This document shows, in pieces, positions 17,821 to 26,146 of a DNA stretch of 45,147 bases (position 1 is the stretch's first letter; each line of letters begins with the position of its first letter). The translations under genes were made by a program, and so were the position numbers. The notes beneath the pieces were generated by a model that did not search any database, was not told the origin of the DNA, and was given only the letters and a program-made list of their open reading frames with translations. This stretch comes from Pseudomonadota bacterium (GTDB taxonomy: Bacteria > Pseudomonadota > Gammaproteobacteria > Burkholderiales > Burkholderiaceae_B). Location: assembly GCA_023439305.1 (NCBI GenBank), contig JAEXOO010000017.1, forward strand, positions 1 to 45,147, written 5' to 3'.

Positions 17821-18639
17821 CTAGGCGCGCGCGTCGTTGATGGCGTTGCGGGTCGCAATGGCTGCGGCTTGAGCCGCATCGCGCCAGTTGTCGTCGCGGC
17901 TGGCGTACAGAATGGCGCGCGAGGAGTTGATCATCATGCCTGCGCCTTGCGAGTCGGCGCCGGCAGCAACCGTTGCCACAATGTCTCCGCCCTGAGCGCC
18001 GATGCCCGGAATCAGCAGCGGCATATCGCCCACGCGCTCGCGCACCTTGCGGATTTCCTCGGGGAAGGTGGCGCCTACGACCAGGGCGCACTGACCGTTC
18101 TGGTTCCATTTGTCGGCCACCAGGCCGGCCACGTGCAGATACAGCGGGGTGCCGTCCGCCATTTCCACGAACTGCAGGTCCGAGCCACCGGGATTCGAGG
18201 TGCGGCACAGCACGACCACGCCCTTGTCCTGGTATTCCAGATAGGGCTCGACCGAATCAAAACCCATGTAGGGATTCACGGTGACGGCATCCGCCCGATA
18301 GCGCTCGAAGGCTTCGCGTGCATACTGCTCGGCCGTGGAGCCGATGTCGCCGCGCTTGGCATCCAGCACGATGGGCAGGTTGGGGTACTGGTGGCGCACA
18401 TAGTCGCACAGCGCCTGCAATTGCTCTTCCGCCGCCTGAGAGGCGAAATAGGCGATCTGCGGCTTGATGCCGCAGGCATAATCCGCCGTGGCGTCCACAA
18501 TGGCCTTGCAGAACTCGAAGATGGCGTCGGGCTTGCCGGCCAGCTCGCGCGGCATGCGGCGCGGGTCGGGGTCCAGGCCGACCATCAGCAGGGAATGGTT
18601 GTCGCTCCAGGCGCGATTCAGTTTTTCTACAAATGTCAT
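17821..18639 (-). CDS. pyrF: Orotidine 5'-phosphate decarboxylase, type 2
   Basis: 272 aa. The last enzyme of UMP synthesis. It has the catalytic stretch VLDAKRGDIGSTA and the GLDPDPRRMP start, plus KPQIAYF and PGIGAQGGD. The length and DAKRGDIGSTA motif mark the longer type-2 (mycobacterial-like) form rather than the 230-aa E. coli form. It lies 4 bp downstream of dgkA on the same strand. Confidence 0.96.
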   Translation of the reverse strand: MTFVEKLNRAWSDNHSLLMVGLDPDPRRMPRELAGKPDAIFEFCKAIVDATADYACGIKPQIAYFASQAAEEQLQALCDYVRHQYPNLPIVLDAKRGDIGSTAEQYAREAFERYRADAVTVNPYMGFDSVEPYLEYQDKGVVVLCRTSNPGGSDLQFVEMADGTPLYLHVAGLVADKWNQNGQCALVVGATFPEEIRKVRERVGDMPLLIPGIGAQGGDIVATVAAGADSQGAGMMINSSRAILYASRDDNWRDAAQAAAIATRNAINDARA

Positions 18640-18643
18640 GGGG

Positions 18644-19027
18644 TCAGGTCAATAAACGGCTGTACAGAAAGCTGAGCCAGACGGCACCAGCGAAAATCAG
18701 GGCCAGCAGCACGGCGGCGCTGCCCAGGTCCTTGGCGCGGCCGATCAGGGGATGGCGCTCCAGGGTAATGGCATCGGCCAGGGCTTCCAGGGCGGAGTTG
18801 ATCAGTTCCAGAATCAGGACAAAAACCAATGTGCCCAGCAAGGCCGCGATCTCCAGCGGGCTGCGGCCCAGCCAGAAGGCCAGCGGCGTCAGGATAGCCG
18901 TCAGCAGCAATTCCTGGCGAAACGCCGCCTCGTGTCGCAGGGCGGCCGTCAGGCCTTGCAGGGAATAGCGCAAGGCGCCGGTCAGGCGGCCCAGGCCGCC
19001 TTTGCTTTTGAACGGGGAGTCCGACAT
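18644..19027 (-). CDS. dgkA: Diacylglycerol kinase
   Basis: 127 aa. A small inner-membrane enzyme that phosphorylates diacylglycerol. It has an N-terminal amphipathic part (RYSLQGLTAALRHEAAFRQE), three hydrophobic spans, and the signature ELINSALEALADAI followed by RAKDLGSAAV. The ATG at 19027 is chosen; a TTG 15 nt upstream is possible, and neither has a clear Shine-Dalgarno sequence. It is followed directly by pyrF. Confidence 0.94.
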   Translation of the reverse strand: MSDSPFKSKGGLGRLTGALRYSLQGLTAALRHEAAFRQELLLTAILTPLAFWLGRSPLEIAALLGTLVFVLILELINSALEALADAITLERHPLIGRAKDLGSAAVLLALIFAGAVWLSFLYSRLLT

Positions 19028-19151
19028 GGAAGAAAGAGCCAAAGAGGGATACTGCGTGATTATAGGCGGGTCTGCCTGCTTTCTGCAGGTCGATGTAAGC
19101 GGCCGCGAGGTGCGTGTCGCCGAAAATCATCGCCCAGATCCGATCAGGCAT

Positions 19152-19185
19152 AAAAAAACCGGATGGAAAATTCCATCCGGTTTTT
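19152..19185 (-). terminator. Terminator of the groES-groEL operon
   Basis: Ten paired bases (CCGGATGGAA with TTCCATCCGG) lie around a 2-nt AA loop, with an A run at 19152-19158 that gives seven U on the minus strand. It stands about 70 bp after the groEL stop. T5 on the other side could also act rightward. Confidence 0.9.
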
Positions 19186-19252
19186 GACGCGATGCGTGGC
19201 GGCCGAGGCGGGAGTGATCAATTCCCGCCCGAGCCGGGCAGCGGGGCTGGGC

Positions 19253-20899
19253 TTAGAAGCCGCCCATGCCACCCATTCCGCCCATGCCGCCCATGTCTGG
19301 CATGGCAGCAGCAGGCTTGTCTTCCACGATTTCGGTCACGGCTACTTCAGTCGTCAGCAGCAGGCTGGCGATGGAAGCGGCGTTCTGCAGAGCAGTGCGG
19401 GTCACCTTGGTAGGATCCAGAACGCCTTGCTCGACCAGGTCGCCGTACTCGCCGGTAGCAGCGTTGTAGCCGAAGGTGCCGGTGCCGTTGGCCACTTCGT
19501 TGACCACCACGCTGGCTTCTTCGCCGGCGTTGGACACGATGGTGCGCAGAGGCGCTTCGATGGCGCGCAGAACCAGCTTGATGCCGGCGTCCTGATCGGT
19601 GTTGTCACCCTTCAGTTGGGCAACCGCCGTGCGGGCGCGGATCAGGGCCACGCCGCCGCCGGGAACGATGCCTTCTTCAACGGCAGCGCGAGTGGCGTGC
19701 AGGGCGTCTTCGACGCGGGCCTTCTTTTCCTTCATTTCGACTTCGGTGGCTGCGCCCACGCGGATCACGGCAACACCGCCGGCCAGCTTGGCCACGCGCT
19801 CTTGCAGTTTTTCGCGGTCGTAGTCGGACGTGGACTCTTCGATCTGCACGCGGATTTGCTTCACGCGGGCTTCGATGCTGGTGCCGTCGCCGGCGCCGTC
19901 GATGATCGTGGTGTTTTCCTTGGCCACTTCAATGCGCTTGGCCTGGCCCAGATCGTCCAGCGTGGCCTTTTCCAGGGACATGCCGGTTTCTTCGGAGATG
20001 ACGGCGCCGCCGGTCAGGATGGCGATGTCTTCCAGCATGGCTTTGCGACGGTCGCCAAAGCCAGGAGCCTTGACGGCGGTGGTCTTCAGGATGCCGCGGA
20101 TGTTGTTCACAACCAGCGTGGCCAGGGCTTCGCCTTCCACGTCTTCAGCCACGATCAGCAGAGGACGGCTGGTCTTGGCGACTTGTTCCAGAATGGGCAG
20201 CAGGTCGCGGATGTTGGAGATCTTCTTGTCGAAGATCAGGACGAACGGATCGTCCAGCACAGCCACTTGCTTGTCGGGGTTGTTGATGAAGTAGGGCGAC
20301 AGGTAGCCACGGTCGAACTGCATGCCTTCGACCACGTCCAGCTCGTTGTCCAGCGACTTGCCGTCTTCAACGGTGATGACGCCTTCCTTGCCCACTTTGT
20401 CCATGGCATTGGCGATGATTTCGCCGATGGAGTGGTCGCTGTTGGCGGAAATGGAGCCAACCTGAGCGATTTCCTTGCTGGTGGTGCAAGGACGGGACAG
20501 CTTGCGCAGTTCTTCAACGGCCACGACCACGGCCTTGTCGATGCCGCGCTTCAGGTCCATTGGGTTGATGCCGGCGGCCACGAACTTCAGACCTTCTTCA
20601 ACGATAGCCTGAGCCAGCACGGTGGCGGTGGTGGTGCCGTCGCCAGCGTTGTCGGAGGTCTTGGAAGCCACTTCCTTGACCAGTTGTGCGCCGATGTTCT
20701 CGAACTTGTCTTTCAGTTCGATTTCCTTGGCCACGGACACACCGTCCTTGGTCACGGTAGGAGCGCCGAAGGAGCGGTCCAGCACCACGTTGCGGCCTTT
20801 GGGGCCCATGGTGGTCTTGACGGCGTTAGCCAGGATGTTGACACCGCGAACGATGCGGGTGCGTGCGTCGTCGCCGAAGTAAACTTGTTTTGCGGTCAT
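19253..20899 (-). CDS. groL: Chaperonin GroEL (60 kDa)
   Basis: 548 aa, the standard GroEL length. Recognisable parts are GRNVVLDRSFGAPTVTKDGV (nucleotide-binding region, about residues 36-55), DGTTTATVLAQ, the apical domain VEGMQFDRGYLSPYF, and the C-terminal Gly-Met repeats ending GGMGGF. It forms the double-ring folding machine with GroES. It follows groES after 34 bp in one operon controlled by the CIRCE element. Confidence 0.99.
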   Translation of the reverse strand: MTAKQVYFGDDARTRIVRGVNILANAVKTTMGPKGRNVVLDRSFGAPTVTKDGVSVAKEIELKDKFENIGAQLVKEVASKTSDNAGDGTTTATVLAQAIVEEGLKFVAAGINPMDLKRGIDKAVVVAVEELRKLSRPCTTSKEIAQVGSISANSDHSIGEIIANAMDKVGKEGVITVEDGKSLDNELDVVEGMQFDRGYLSPYFINNPDKQVAVLDDPFVLIFDKKISNIRDLLPILEQVAKTSRPLLIVAEDVEGEALATLVVNNIRGILKTTAVKAPGFGDRRKAMLEDIAILTGGAVISEETGMSLEKATLDDLGQAKRIEVAKENTTIIDGAGDGTSIEARVKQIRVQIEESTSDYDREKLQERVAKLAGGVAVIRVGAATEVEMKEKKARVEDALHATRAAVEEGIVPGGGVALIRARTAVAQLKGDNTDQDAGIKLVLRAIEAPLRTIVSNAGEEASVVVNEVANGTGTFGYNAATGEYGDLVEQGVLDPTKVTRTALQNAASIASLLLTTEVAVTEIVEDKPAAAMPDMGGMGGMGGMGGF

Positions 20900-20933
20900 G
20901 GTTTGAATCCTAGTGAATATTCGTGGGCGGTAC

Positions 20934-21221
20934 TTATTCGATCACGGCGAAGATTTCTTCTTCGCGGATCACCAGCAGCTCTTCGCCGTCGATCTTGACA
21001 GCCTGGCCGGAGTACTTGCCGAACAGAACTTTATCGCCAACTTTCAGGTCCAGCGGCAGAACCTTGCCGTCCTCGGTCTTTTTACCGGGGCCAACGGCCA
21101 GGATCTCGCCTTGATCGGGCTTTTCAGTCGCGCTTTCGGGGATGACGATACCGGAAGCGGTGGTGCGTTCGTTGTCCAGACGCTTGACGATCACGCGATC
21201 GTTCAAAGGACGCAGTGCCAT
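20934..21221 (-). CDS. groES: Co-chaperonin GroES (10 kDa)
   Basis: 95 aa. The start MALRPLNDRVIVKRLD, the mobile loop with TASGIVIPESATEKP, and GDKVLFGKYSG are the normal GroES landmarks. It caps GroEL. AGGAG lies before the ATG. It is the first gene of the groESL operon. Confidence 0.99.
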   Translation of the reverse strand: MALRPLNDRVIVKRLDNERTTASGIVIPESATEKPDQGEILAVGPGKKTEDGKVLPLDLKVGDKVLFGKYSGQAVKIDGEELLVIREEEIFAVIE

Positions 21222-21280
21222 GGAGAAACTCCTGTTTAAAAATGACAGTTGGTTGTATCAATCCAAGTGGGGGCGACGCC

Positions 21281-21307
21281 TTAGCACTCAACCCCTTCGA
21301 GTGCTAA
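21281..21307 (-). promoter_or_regulatory. CIRCE operator (HrcA-binding) of groESL
   Basis: The element is a perfect TTAGCACTC-N9-GAGTGCTAA, the CIRCE consensus bound by the heat-shock repressor HrcA. It lies about 60 bp before groES and its distal base overlaps the -10 hexamer, so bound HrcA would block RNA polymerase. Confidence 0.97.
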
Positions 21308-21334
21308 TTATAGGGACGACTTTTGTAATTTCAA
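21307..21334 (-). promoter_or_regulatory. groESL promoter (sigma-70, with sigma-32-like features)
   Basis: On the minus strand a TTGAAA -35 (21329-21334) and a perfect TATAAT -10 (21307-21312) are 16 bp apart. The bases CTTGAAA and CCCTATA also resemble a heat-shock sigma-32 promoter. HrcA repression and sigma-32 activation could both act here. Confidence 0.8.
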
Positions 21335-21455
21335 GAGCAGGGGGCGATCGCTGTTACATATTCGTCCAGCCCGCGCCGATTCTGGCTCTGACATACGGCG
21401 CAGGCGGCCGGACAAGGTAGACTGCTGCAAACAGGCATATCAAGGAGACTCCAGC

Positions 21456-22178
21456 ATGATTCGCGATGTGACCCGCCATGAACTGGTCCAGTTTGCCGGG
21501 CTGGTGGCGCGGCTTGAGGCCGACGAAGAAGGCGTGGATGTGCGCGCCCTGGTGCTGCCGGCCATGGTCGGACTGCTGCGTGCGGATTTCGGGGCGTCGT
21601 TTGTCTGGAGTGCGCAGGCGGGACGATTTCTGGAGCCGCGCGCCGTGAACATGAGTCCGGACAATATTCAGCGCTACGATGCGCATTTTCGCTGGGTAGA
21701 CCCAATCTCCCAGCGCTTGCGCCTTCGTCGCAAGGCCAGTTTCGTGGCGGATGTGATGCCGCAGGCGGAACTGGAGCGTACAGAGTTCTTCCATGACTTC
21801 CTGTCCCGGGACGGTTTGCACCACGGCATCAATATTTATCTGTTCGACGGTCAGCGCGACCTGGGCGACTTTCGTGTCTGGCGCGCGCGTGGCAGGCCGG
21901 AGTTCGAGCAGCGTGACAAGGATTTGCTGGACGTGCTGGAACCCTATGTACGGCGCGCTTTGCTGCGCGAGCAGGAACAGCGCCCGGTGCTCACGGCCCG
22001 GGAAAGGGATGTGGCCGCCTTGGCGGCCAAGGGCCTGACGGATCGGGAGATCGCGGGACTGCTGGGTATTGGATTTTCCACGGTCCGAACACATCTGGGT
22101 CGATTGCTGGCCAAGTTCGGCTGCGCCAATCGGGCGGAGCTGGCGGCGCGGCTGACGCGCCGCCGTTCGGACGCCTAA
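21456..22178 (+). CDS. LuxR-type helix-turn-helix regulator
   Basis: 240 aa. The C-terminal 65 residues are a LuxR/GerE DNA-binding domain: LTARERDVAALAAKGLTDREIAGLLGIGFSTVRTHLGRLLAKFG (given as a region at about 178-221). The N-terminal 170 residues look like a sensor domain (IQRYDAHFRWVDPIS, GINIYLFDGQRDLGDFRVWR), perhaps GAF-like, but lack the autoinducer-domain residues I would expect for a quorum-sensing LuxR. AAGGAG precedes the ATG. It is convergent with an amidase gene 6 bp away, which may or may not be its target. Confidence 0.85.
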   Translation: MIRDVTRHELVQFAGLVARLEADEEGVDVRALVLPAMVGLLRADFGASFVWSAQAGRFLEPRAVNMSPDNIQRYDAHFRWVDPISQRLRLRRKASFVADVMPQAELERTEFFHDFLSRDGLHHGINIYLFDGQRDLGDFRVWRARGRPEFEQRDKDLLDVLEPYVRRALLREQEQRPVLTARERDVAALAAKGLTDREIAGLLGIGFSTVRTHLGRLLAKFGCANRAELAARLTRRRSDA

Positions 22179-22184
22179 GTCGCT

Positions 22185-23594
22185 TTAAAGCCTGGGGCCA
22201 TCCGTGGGCGGCAGCAAAGGGTCCAGGGCCCGGCACAGCGCCAGCAGGCGCTCGTCCGCGCCGATGGCGGCTTCGATCTCCAGCCCTACCGGCAAGCCTT
22301 GCGCCAGCCCGATGGGTAAAGAGATGCCCGGCGCGCCTAGGTTGGATCCCAGGTCGGTGTGGGCAATATAGGTCGGAAAGGTCGCTACGCGCCGTCCGTT
22401 CAGCTCGACGGTTTCATCCTCGCCGATGGCTCGCGCCGTCAGCGGGCTGGTGGGGAACACCAGGCCGTCCAGGCGCGATTGGGCGAGCAAGTCGGCGTAG
22501 GCTTGCTGCAGGGCGGGCCTATGCATTTGCACAGCTTCCCGATAGACCGCCTCGGGTATGGCATGCGCGCCGGTAATGCTTTCAAACAGCGCTTTGACAT
22601 CCGGGCTGTTGATGCCTTGCATCAGTTCATCCAGCCCTATGTCGTAACCATTTTCCGCCAGGTAGACAGGAAGTTCATGCACCGCTTCGTAAAGCACGAT
22701 GGGCATGCCTACACGGCTGTTGATGGCCAGGATCGGGTCAAGATCTACGTCTACCAAGGTGACGCCGGCGCGCTGCAGGCGATCCAGCATTTGTTCGCTC
22801 AAGGCGGCGACGCCGTCATCCAGCCTGCTCCAGAATGTCGAGCGGGGCACGCCCAGGCGCAGTTCGTTCAAGGCGGGCGCGGGTCCGGCTGGGACGTTTT
22901 CCTGCCCGGCCATCACGGCATCCAACAGCAAAATATCGGCCAGGCTGCGGCTCATGGGACCGGCGGTGTCGCGGGTGTGGGACAGGGGCACGATGCCCTG
23001 GCCGGGGTAGCGGCCGACCGTAGGGCGAAAGCCGTACAGCCCGCAGAGCGCGGCGGGCAGGCGTACGGACGCGCCGGTATCCGTGCCTATGCCGGCGGGG
23101 AACTGCCGGGCGGCGACGACTGTCGCGGTGCCGCCGGAAGAACCGCCTGGAATGCGATTGGAATCGTAGGGGTTGCGGGCCGGGCCTGTGGTGGCGTTGT
23201 TGGTGGTGATCCCGAAGGCCAGCTCATGCATGACGGTCTTGGCTGGCAGCACTGCGCCGGCAGCGCGCAGGCGGCTTACGATAGCGGCATCCCGTGGTGG
23301 TACACGTCCTTGCAGGGCACCGGTGCTGGACGTGGTCGGCATGTCGCGAGTATTCAGATTGTCTTTCAGCGCCAGGGGGATGCCTTCCAGCGGCCCGATC
23401 CGGCCGCGGGCGCGGCGCTGATCCGAATCGCCGGCCTGCTGCAGAAAGCTGTCTGCGTCCAGGTGGGCCAGTCCGTTCAGGGCGGACATTTTCTGGGATT
23501 GCGTCAAGAGCTCATGGGCCAGTTCGACAGCATTGAACCGGCCTTTTCCCAGGCCTTCCAGCAGTTGTGTTGCGCTTGCTTCCTTCAAATCCAT
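22185..23594 (-). CDS. Amidase signature family hydrolase (indoleacetamide/mandelamide hydrolase-like)
   Basis: 469 aa. The Ser-cisSer-Lys triad regions are present: LALKDN (catalytic Lys, about residue 77), IPGGSSGG (cis-Ser, about 148-155), and GTDTGASVRLPAALCG (nucleophile Ser, about 169-184). In the last motif Ala replaces the second Gly of the usual TGGS. Members with this form include indoleacetamide and mandelamide hydrolases. The natural amide cannot be fixed from sequence. GGAGACATC precedes the ATG. The gene is convergent with the LuxR-type regulator. No GatB/GatC is near, so it is not a tRNA amidotransferase subunit. Confidence 0.87.
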   Translation of the reverse strand: MDLKEASATQLLEGLGKGRFNAVELAHELLTQSQKMSALNGLAHLDADSFLQQAGDSDQRRARGRIGPLEGIPLALKDNLNTRDMPTTSSTGALQGRVPPRDAAIVSRLRAAGAVLPAKTVMHELAFGITTNNATTGPARNPYDSNRIPGGSSGGTATVVAARQFPAGIGTDTGASVRLPAALCGLYGFRPTVGRYPGQGIVPLSHTRDTAGPMSRSLADILLLDAVMAGQENVPAGPAPALNELRLGVPRSTFWSRLDDGVAALSEQMLDRLQRAGVTLVDVDLDPILAINSRVGMPIVLYEAVHELPVYLAENGYDIGLDELMQGINSPDVKALFESITGAHAIPEAVYREAVQMHRPALQQAYADLLAQSRLDGLVFPTSPLTARAIGEDETVELNGRRVATFPTYIAHTDLGSNLGAPGISLPIGLAQGLPVGLEIEAAIGADERLLALCRALDPLLPPTDGPRL

Positions 23595-23731
23595 GATGTC
23601 TCCTGTTGTCAGTCCGTGCAGCCCTGCTGCTTTTTGTTTCTACGGGCGCAGCATGGAACTGCGCCGGTTCATGGAGACGACAATAAAAGAAAAAGACGAC
23701 GGGCGGTATCAACAGAATTGGGGATGCCGTT

Positions 23732-24883
23732 TCAGGCTTGAGGCCAGGCCACCTGATTGCGTCCAGCATGCTTGGCTTGGTAGAGCAGGGCGTCGGCCTG
23801 CTGTATGGCCTGGTCCAGATTGCCGTCCAGCGGCAGGGCCGCCAAGCCAAAACTGGCGGTCAGGGTATCGTCGGGCAGTCCGCCTATTGGCAGGGTCATC
23901 AGGCGGGTGCGCAGGCGCTCGGCGACTTGGTGCGCCGATGACAGGTCGGGACACCGCAGCAGCAGAACGAACTCTTCGCCGCCAAAGCGGGCGACCAGAT
24001 CCTCCTGGCGCGCCTGCCGCGTCAGCAGGGCGCCCACGGCCTGCAGGGCCTGGTCGCCGGCGGCATGGCCCCAGGTATCGTTGATCGCCTTGAAGTGATC
24101 GATGTCGCAGACCAGCACCGCCCAGCCGCGGGGGCCCTGCTCGTGCATGCGCTTGTGCGCCTGTTCGAAAAAAGCGCGTCGATTCAGCAGGCGGGTCAGC
24201 GGATCCCGGCTGCGTTCGTGGTCGAGCATCTGCACGATGGACAAGGCTGTGCCTGCCAGAATGACCAGCGCCAGCCAGATACTGATGATCATATTGGTCG
24301 CCAGCATCAGCAGCCAGAAGCCCGAGCGGGTCAGCTCCACCAGCGGATCCTGCGGCATGAGGATGCCCAGGACGAAAATGCGGATAATGGCGTAGGCGAG
24401 CACGATCACATAGGATACGCGCAGCACGCGGGCTAGCGGGATACGCGGCCGGTGGCCGAACAGGACTGCGCGGGCGGGCAAGGCGATCAACAGAGCCAGG
24501 CCAGTGTTCAGGATGTGCATGCGCATCCACAGGTGGTCGTGGACGTAGGAGAAATAAAACAGCAGGGCCAGGGTGGCCGCAATGATCAGCCCGGCTGCAC
24601 CGATGCGGGTACGGCTTTCAAAACGCAGCGCCACGCCGTGCGCCATGCTCCAGACGCCACCCATATAGAGAGCCGAGGTCACTACTGACCAGCGGGCAAG
24701 CTGCTGATTGTCCATCAGGCTGTGCACGCTCAAGGGAATGGCGGTGACCAGGTATCCGGCGGCAATCCACAGCAGGTAAGCGTGATCGCGCAGGCGGGTC
24801 CAGCAGTACACCATGGCCATGCCCAGCAGCACTGAGCAGGCGGGAACGATCAAGACGAAGTACTGATCGGCAGAGGTAGTCAC
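23732..24883 (-). CDS. Membrane-bound diguanylate cyclase with product-inhibition site
   Basis: 383 aa. Residues 1-215 hold about six hydrophobic spans, forming a membrane sensor of unknown ligand. From about 226 a GGDEF domain follows, with DPLTRLLNRRAFFE and CDIDHFKAINDTWGHAAGD. The active site is GGEEF (301-305) and the I-site RQED (292-295) stands the standard five residues before it. The protein should therefore make c-di-GMP and be inhibited by it. I chose the GTG at 24883, which has AGGGG about 8 nt upstream and keeps the first span. It could feed the YcgR receptor encoded at 929-1669, but that link is inference. Confidence 0.92.
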   Translation of the reverse strand: MTTSADQYFVLIVPACSVLLGMAMVYCWTRLRDHAYLLWIAAGYLVTAIPLSVHSLMDNQQLARWSVVTSALYMGGVWSMAHGVALRFESRTRIGAAGLIIAATLALLFYFSYVHDHLWMRMHILNTGLALLIALPARAVLFGHRPRIPLARVLRVSYVIVLAYAIIRIFVLGILMPQDPLVELTRSGFWLLMLATNMIISIWLALVILAGTALSIVQMLDHERSRDPLTRLLNRRAFFEQAHKRMHEQGPRGWAVLVCDIDHFKAINDTWGHAAGDQALQAVGALLTRQARQEDLVARFGGEEFVLLLRCPDLSSAHQVAERLRTRLMTLPIGGLPDDTLTASFGLAALPLDGNLDQAIQQADALLYQAKHAGRNQVAWPQA

Positions 24884-25106
24884 GGTGTGGCCCCTGACCG
24901 GCGATCGGCCGGCCTGGTAGGTTGGTGTCGGCTAATTGTAACGAAAACGCATGAGTTCACTGTGATATCTTCGCCGTTTTTTCTGTCGTTTCAGGTCTGG
25001 CCTTGCCAACAAGGGCGGGCGGCTGACGGGTGGCCGCCAGCAAGGCTGTCGCGCGGCGCCCACATGGCGGCCAGAGCGCTAGGCCTATGTTCCGGTGCGG
25101 GTGACA

Positions 25107-25149
25107 ATGCAGGCTTGATTCAATGTTTGAAGTGAGTAGGTGCCTGCAT
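25107..25149 (+). promoter_or_regulatory. Predicted leader hairpin touching the DedA-rhodanese start
   Basis: ATGCAGGC (25107-25114) can pair with GCCTGCAT (25142-25149), one base before the start codon at 25151. Inside lies a second short stem, TTCAA-TGT-TTGAA. The ribosome site would be inside the structure, so the fold could limit translation. Confidence 0.45.
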
Positions 25150-25150
25150 C

Positions 25151-26086
25151 ATGCAATGGCTCGTCAATGTGATCGAACAGCATGGGCTGGGATTGGTGTT
25201 CCTGAATGTGCTGATTGAACAGCTGGGGGCGCCCATCCCGGCTTACCCGACGCTGGTGGTGACCAGCGCCTTGGCCCATGGCGGACGGTTTTCCTTGCCG
25301 GGGCTGCTTGCCCTGGCCGTGCTCGGGGCGCTGATCGCGGATGTCATCTGGTTCTATGCCGGGCGTCGTTACGGGCGGCGCGTCATGGCGACCATGTGCC
25401 GTATTTCCCTCTCGCCCGATTCGTGCGTGCGTCAGACCGAGGCGGTCTATTTACGTTGGGGCGCCCGCTCTTTGCTGGTGGCCAAGTTCATTCCCGGCTT
25501 CGCTTCGGTCGCCAGCGCCATGGCCGGCGCTTTGGGGACCAGTGTGCGCCGTTTCATCTGGTTCGACATGCTGGGCGCGGCTATTTGGGTGGGTTCCGCC
25601 CTGTTGCTGGGCAGTCTGTTCAGCTCCGCCATCGGTGAATTGCTGGACACGCTGGACGCGCTGGGGCGTTGGGGGCTATTGATCCTGGCGGTCGTCCTGG
25701 CCTTGTTCGTGGCGCGCAAAGCCTGGCAGCGGCATGTATTCCTGAAAACCTTGAAGCTGGCGCGCATCAGCGTGGACGAGCTTTATGAATTGATTCAGGC
25801 GGGCGCGCAGCCATTGATACTGGATGTGCGCAGCGAGTTTTATCAGGCCGAAGGCCGTATTCCGGGCGCCGTGGCGCTGGATGAAAAAGAGCTGAGCGGC
25901 TCTGGCTGCCTGGCGGCCGAGCATGGCCACGAGGTGATCGTCTATTGTTCCTGCCCCAATGACGCCTCGGCGGCTCGTGTAGCCCAACGACTCAAGTCGC
26001 TGGGCTACACCCGCGTGCGCCCGCTGTCCGGCGGCATAGACGCCTGGGTTCAGGCGGGGCATCCTTTGGACGAAACGCAGGTTTGA
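25151..26086 (+). CDS. DedA-family membrane protein fused to a rhodanese domain
   Basis: 311 aa. Residues 1 to about 200 are a DedA/SNARE-associated protein: the signature of the start (LNVLIEQLGAPIPAYPTL), the segment FYAGRRYGRR, and FIPGFASVASAMAGALG, with four or five membrane spans. Residues 205-305 are a rhodanese-like domain: LILDVRSEFYQAEGRIPGA, and the active-site loop YCSCPNDASAARVA with the catalytic Cys, then LSGGIDAWVQAGHP. DedA proteins help flip polyprenyl and phospholipids; rhodaneses move sulfane sulfur. The rhodanese half should face the cytoplasm, but topology is not proven. It stands alone, with a structured leader. Confidence 0.9.
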   Translation: MQWLVNVIEQHGLGLVFLNVLIEQLGAPIPAYPTLVVTSALAHGGRFSLPGLLALAVLGALIADVIWFYAGRRYGRRVMATMCRISLSPDSCVRQTEAVYLRWGARSLLVAKFIPGFASVASAMAGALGTSVRRFIWFDMLGAAIWVGSALLLGSLFSSAIGELLDTLDALGRWGLLILAVVLALFVARKAWQRHVFLKTLKLARISVDELYELIQAGAQPLILDVRSEFYQAEGRIPGAVALDEKELSGSGCLAAEHGHEVIVYCSCPNDASAARVAQRLKSLGYTRVRPLSGGIDAWVQAGHPLDETQV

Positions 26087-26102
26087 ACGGGCTTGAAACA
26101 CG

Positions 26103-26128
26103 GCGGGGCTCAGGCCCCGCTATGTTTG
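26103..26128. terminator. Possible bidirectional terminator
   Basis: GCGGGGC (26103-26109) pairs with GCCCCGC (26114-26120) around a TCAG loop. The following TATGTTTG is only partly T-rich. It sits between the convergent DedA-rhodanese and pirin genes. Confidence 0.5.
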
Positions 26129-26146
26129 GTTCTGCATTGCCAGTCC

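Noticed and set aside
19163..20998. 611-codon open frame on the plus strand opposite groEL
   Set aside because: It is the antisense shadow of a highly conserved, GC-rich groEL sequence and has no family features or ribosome site.
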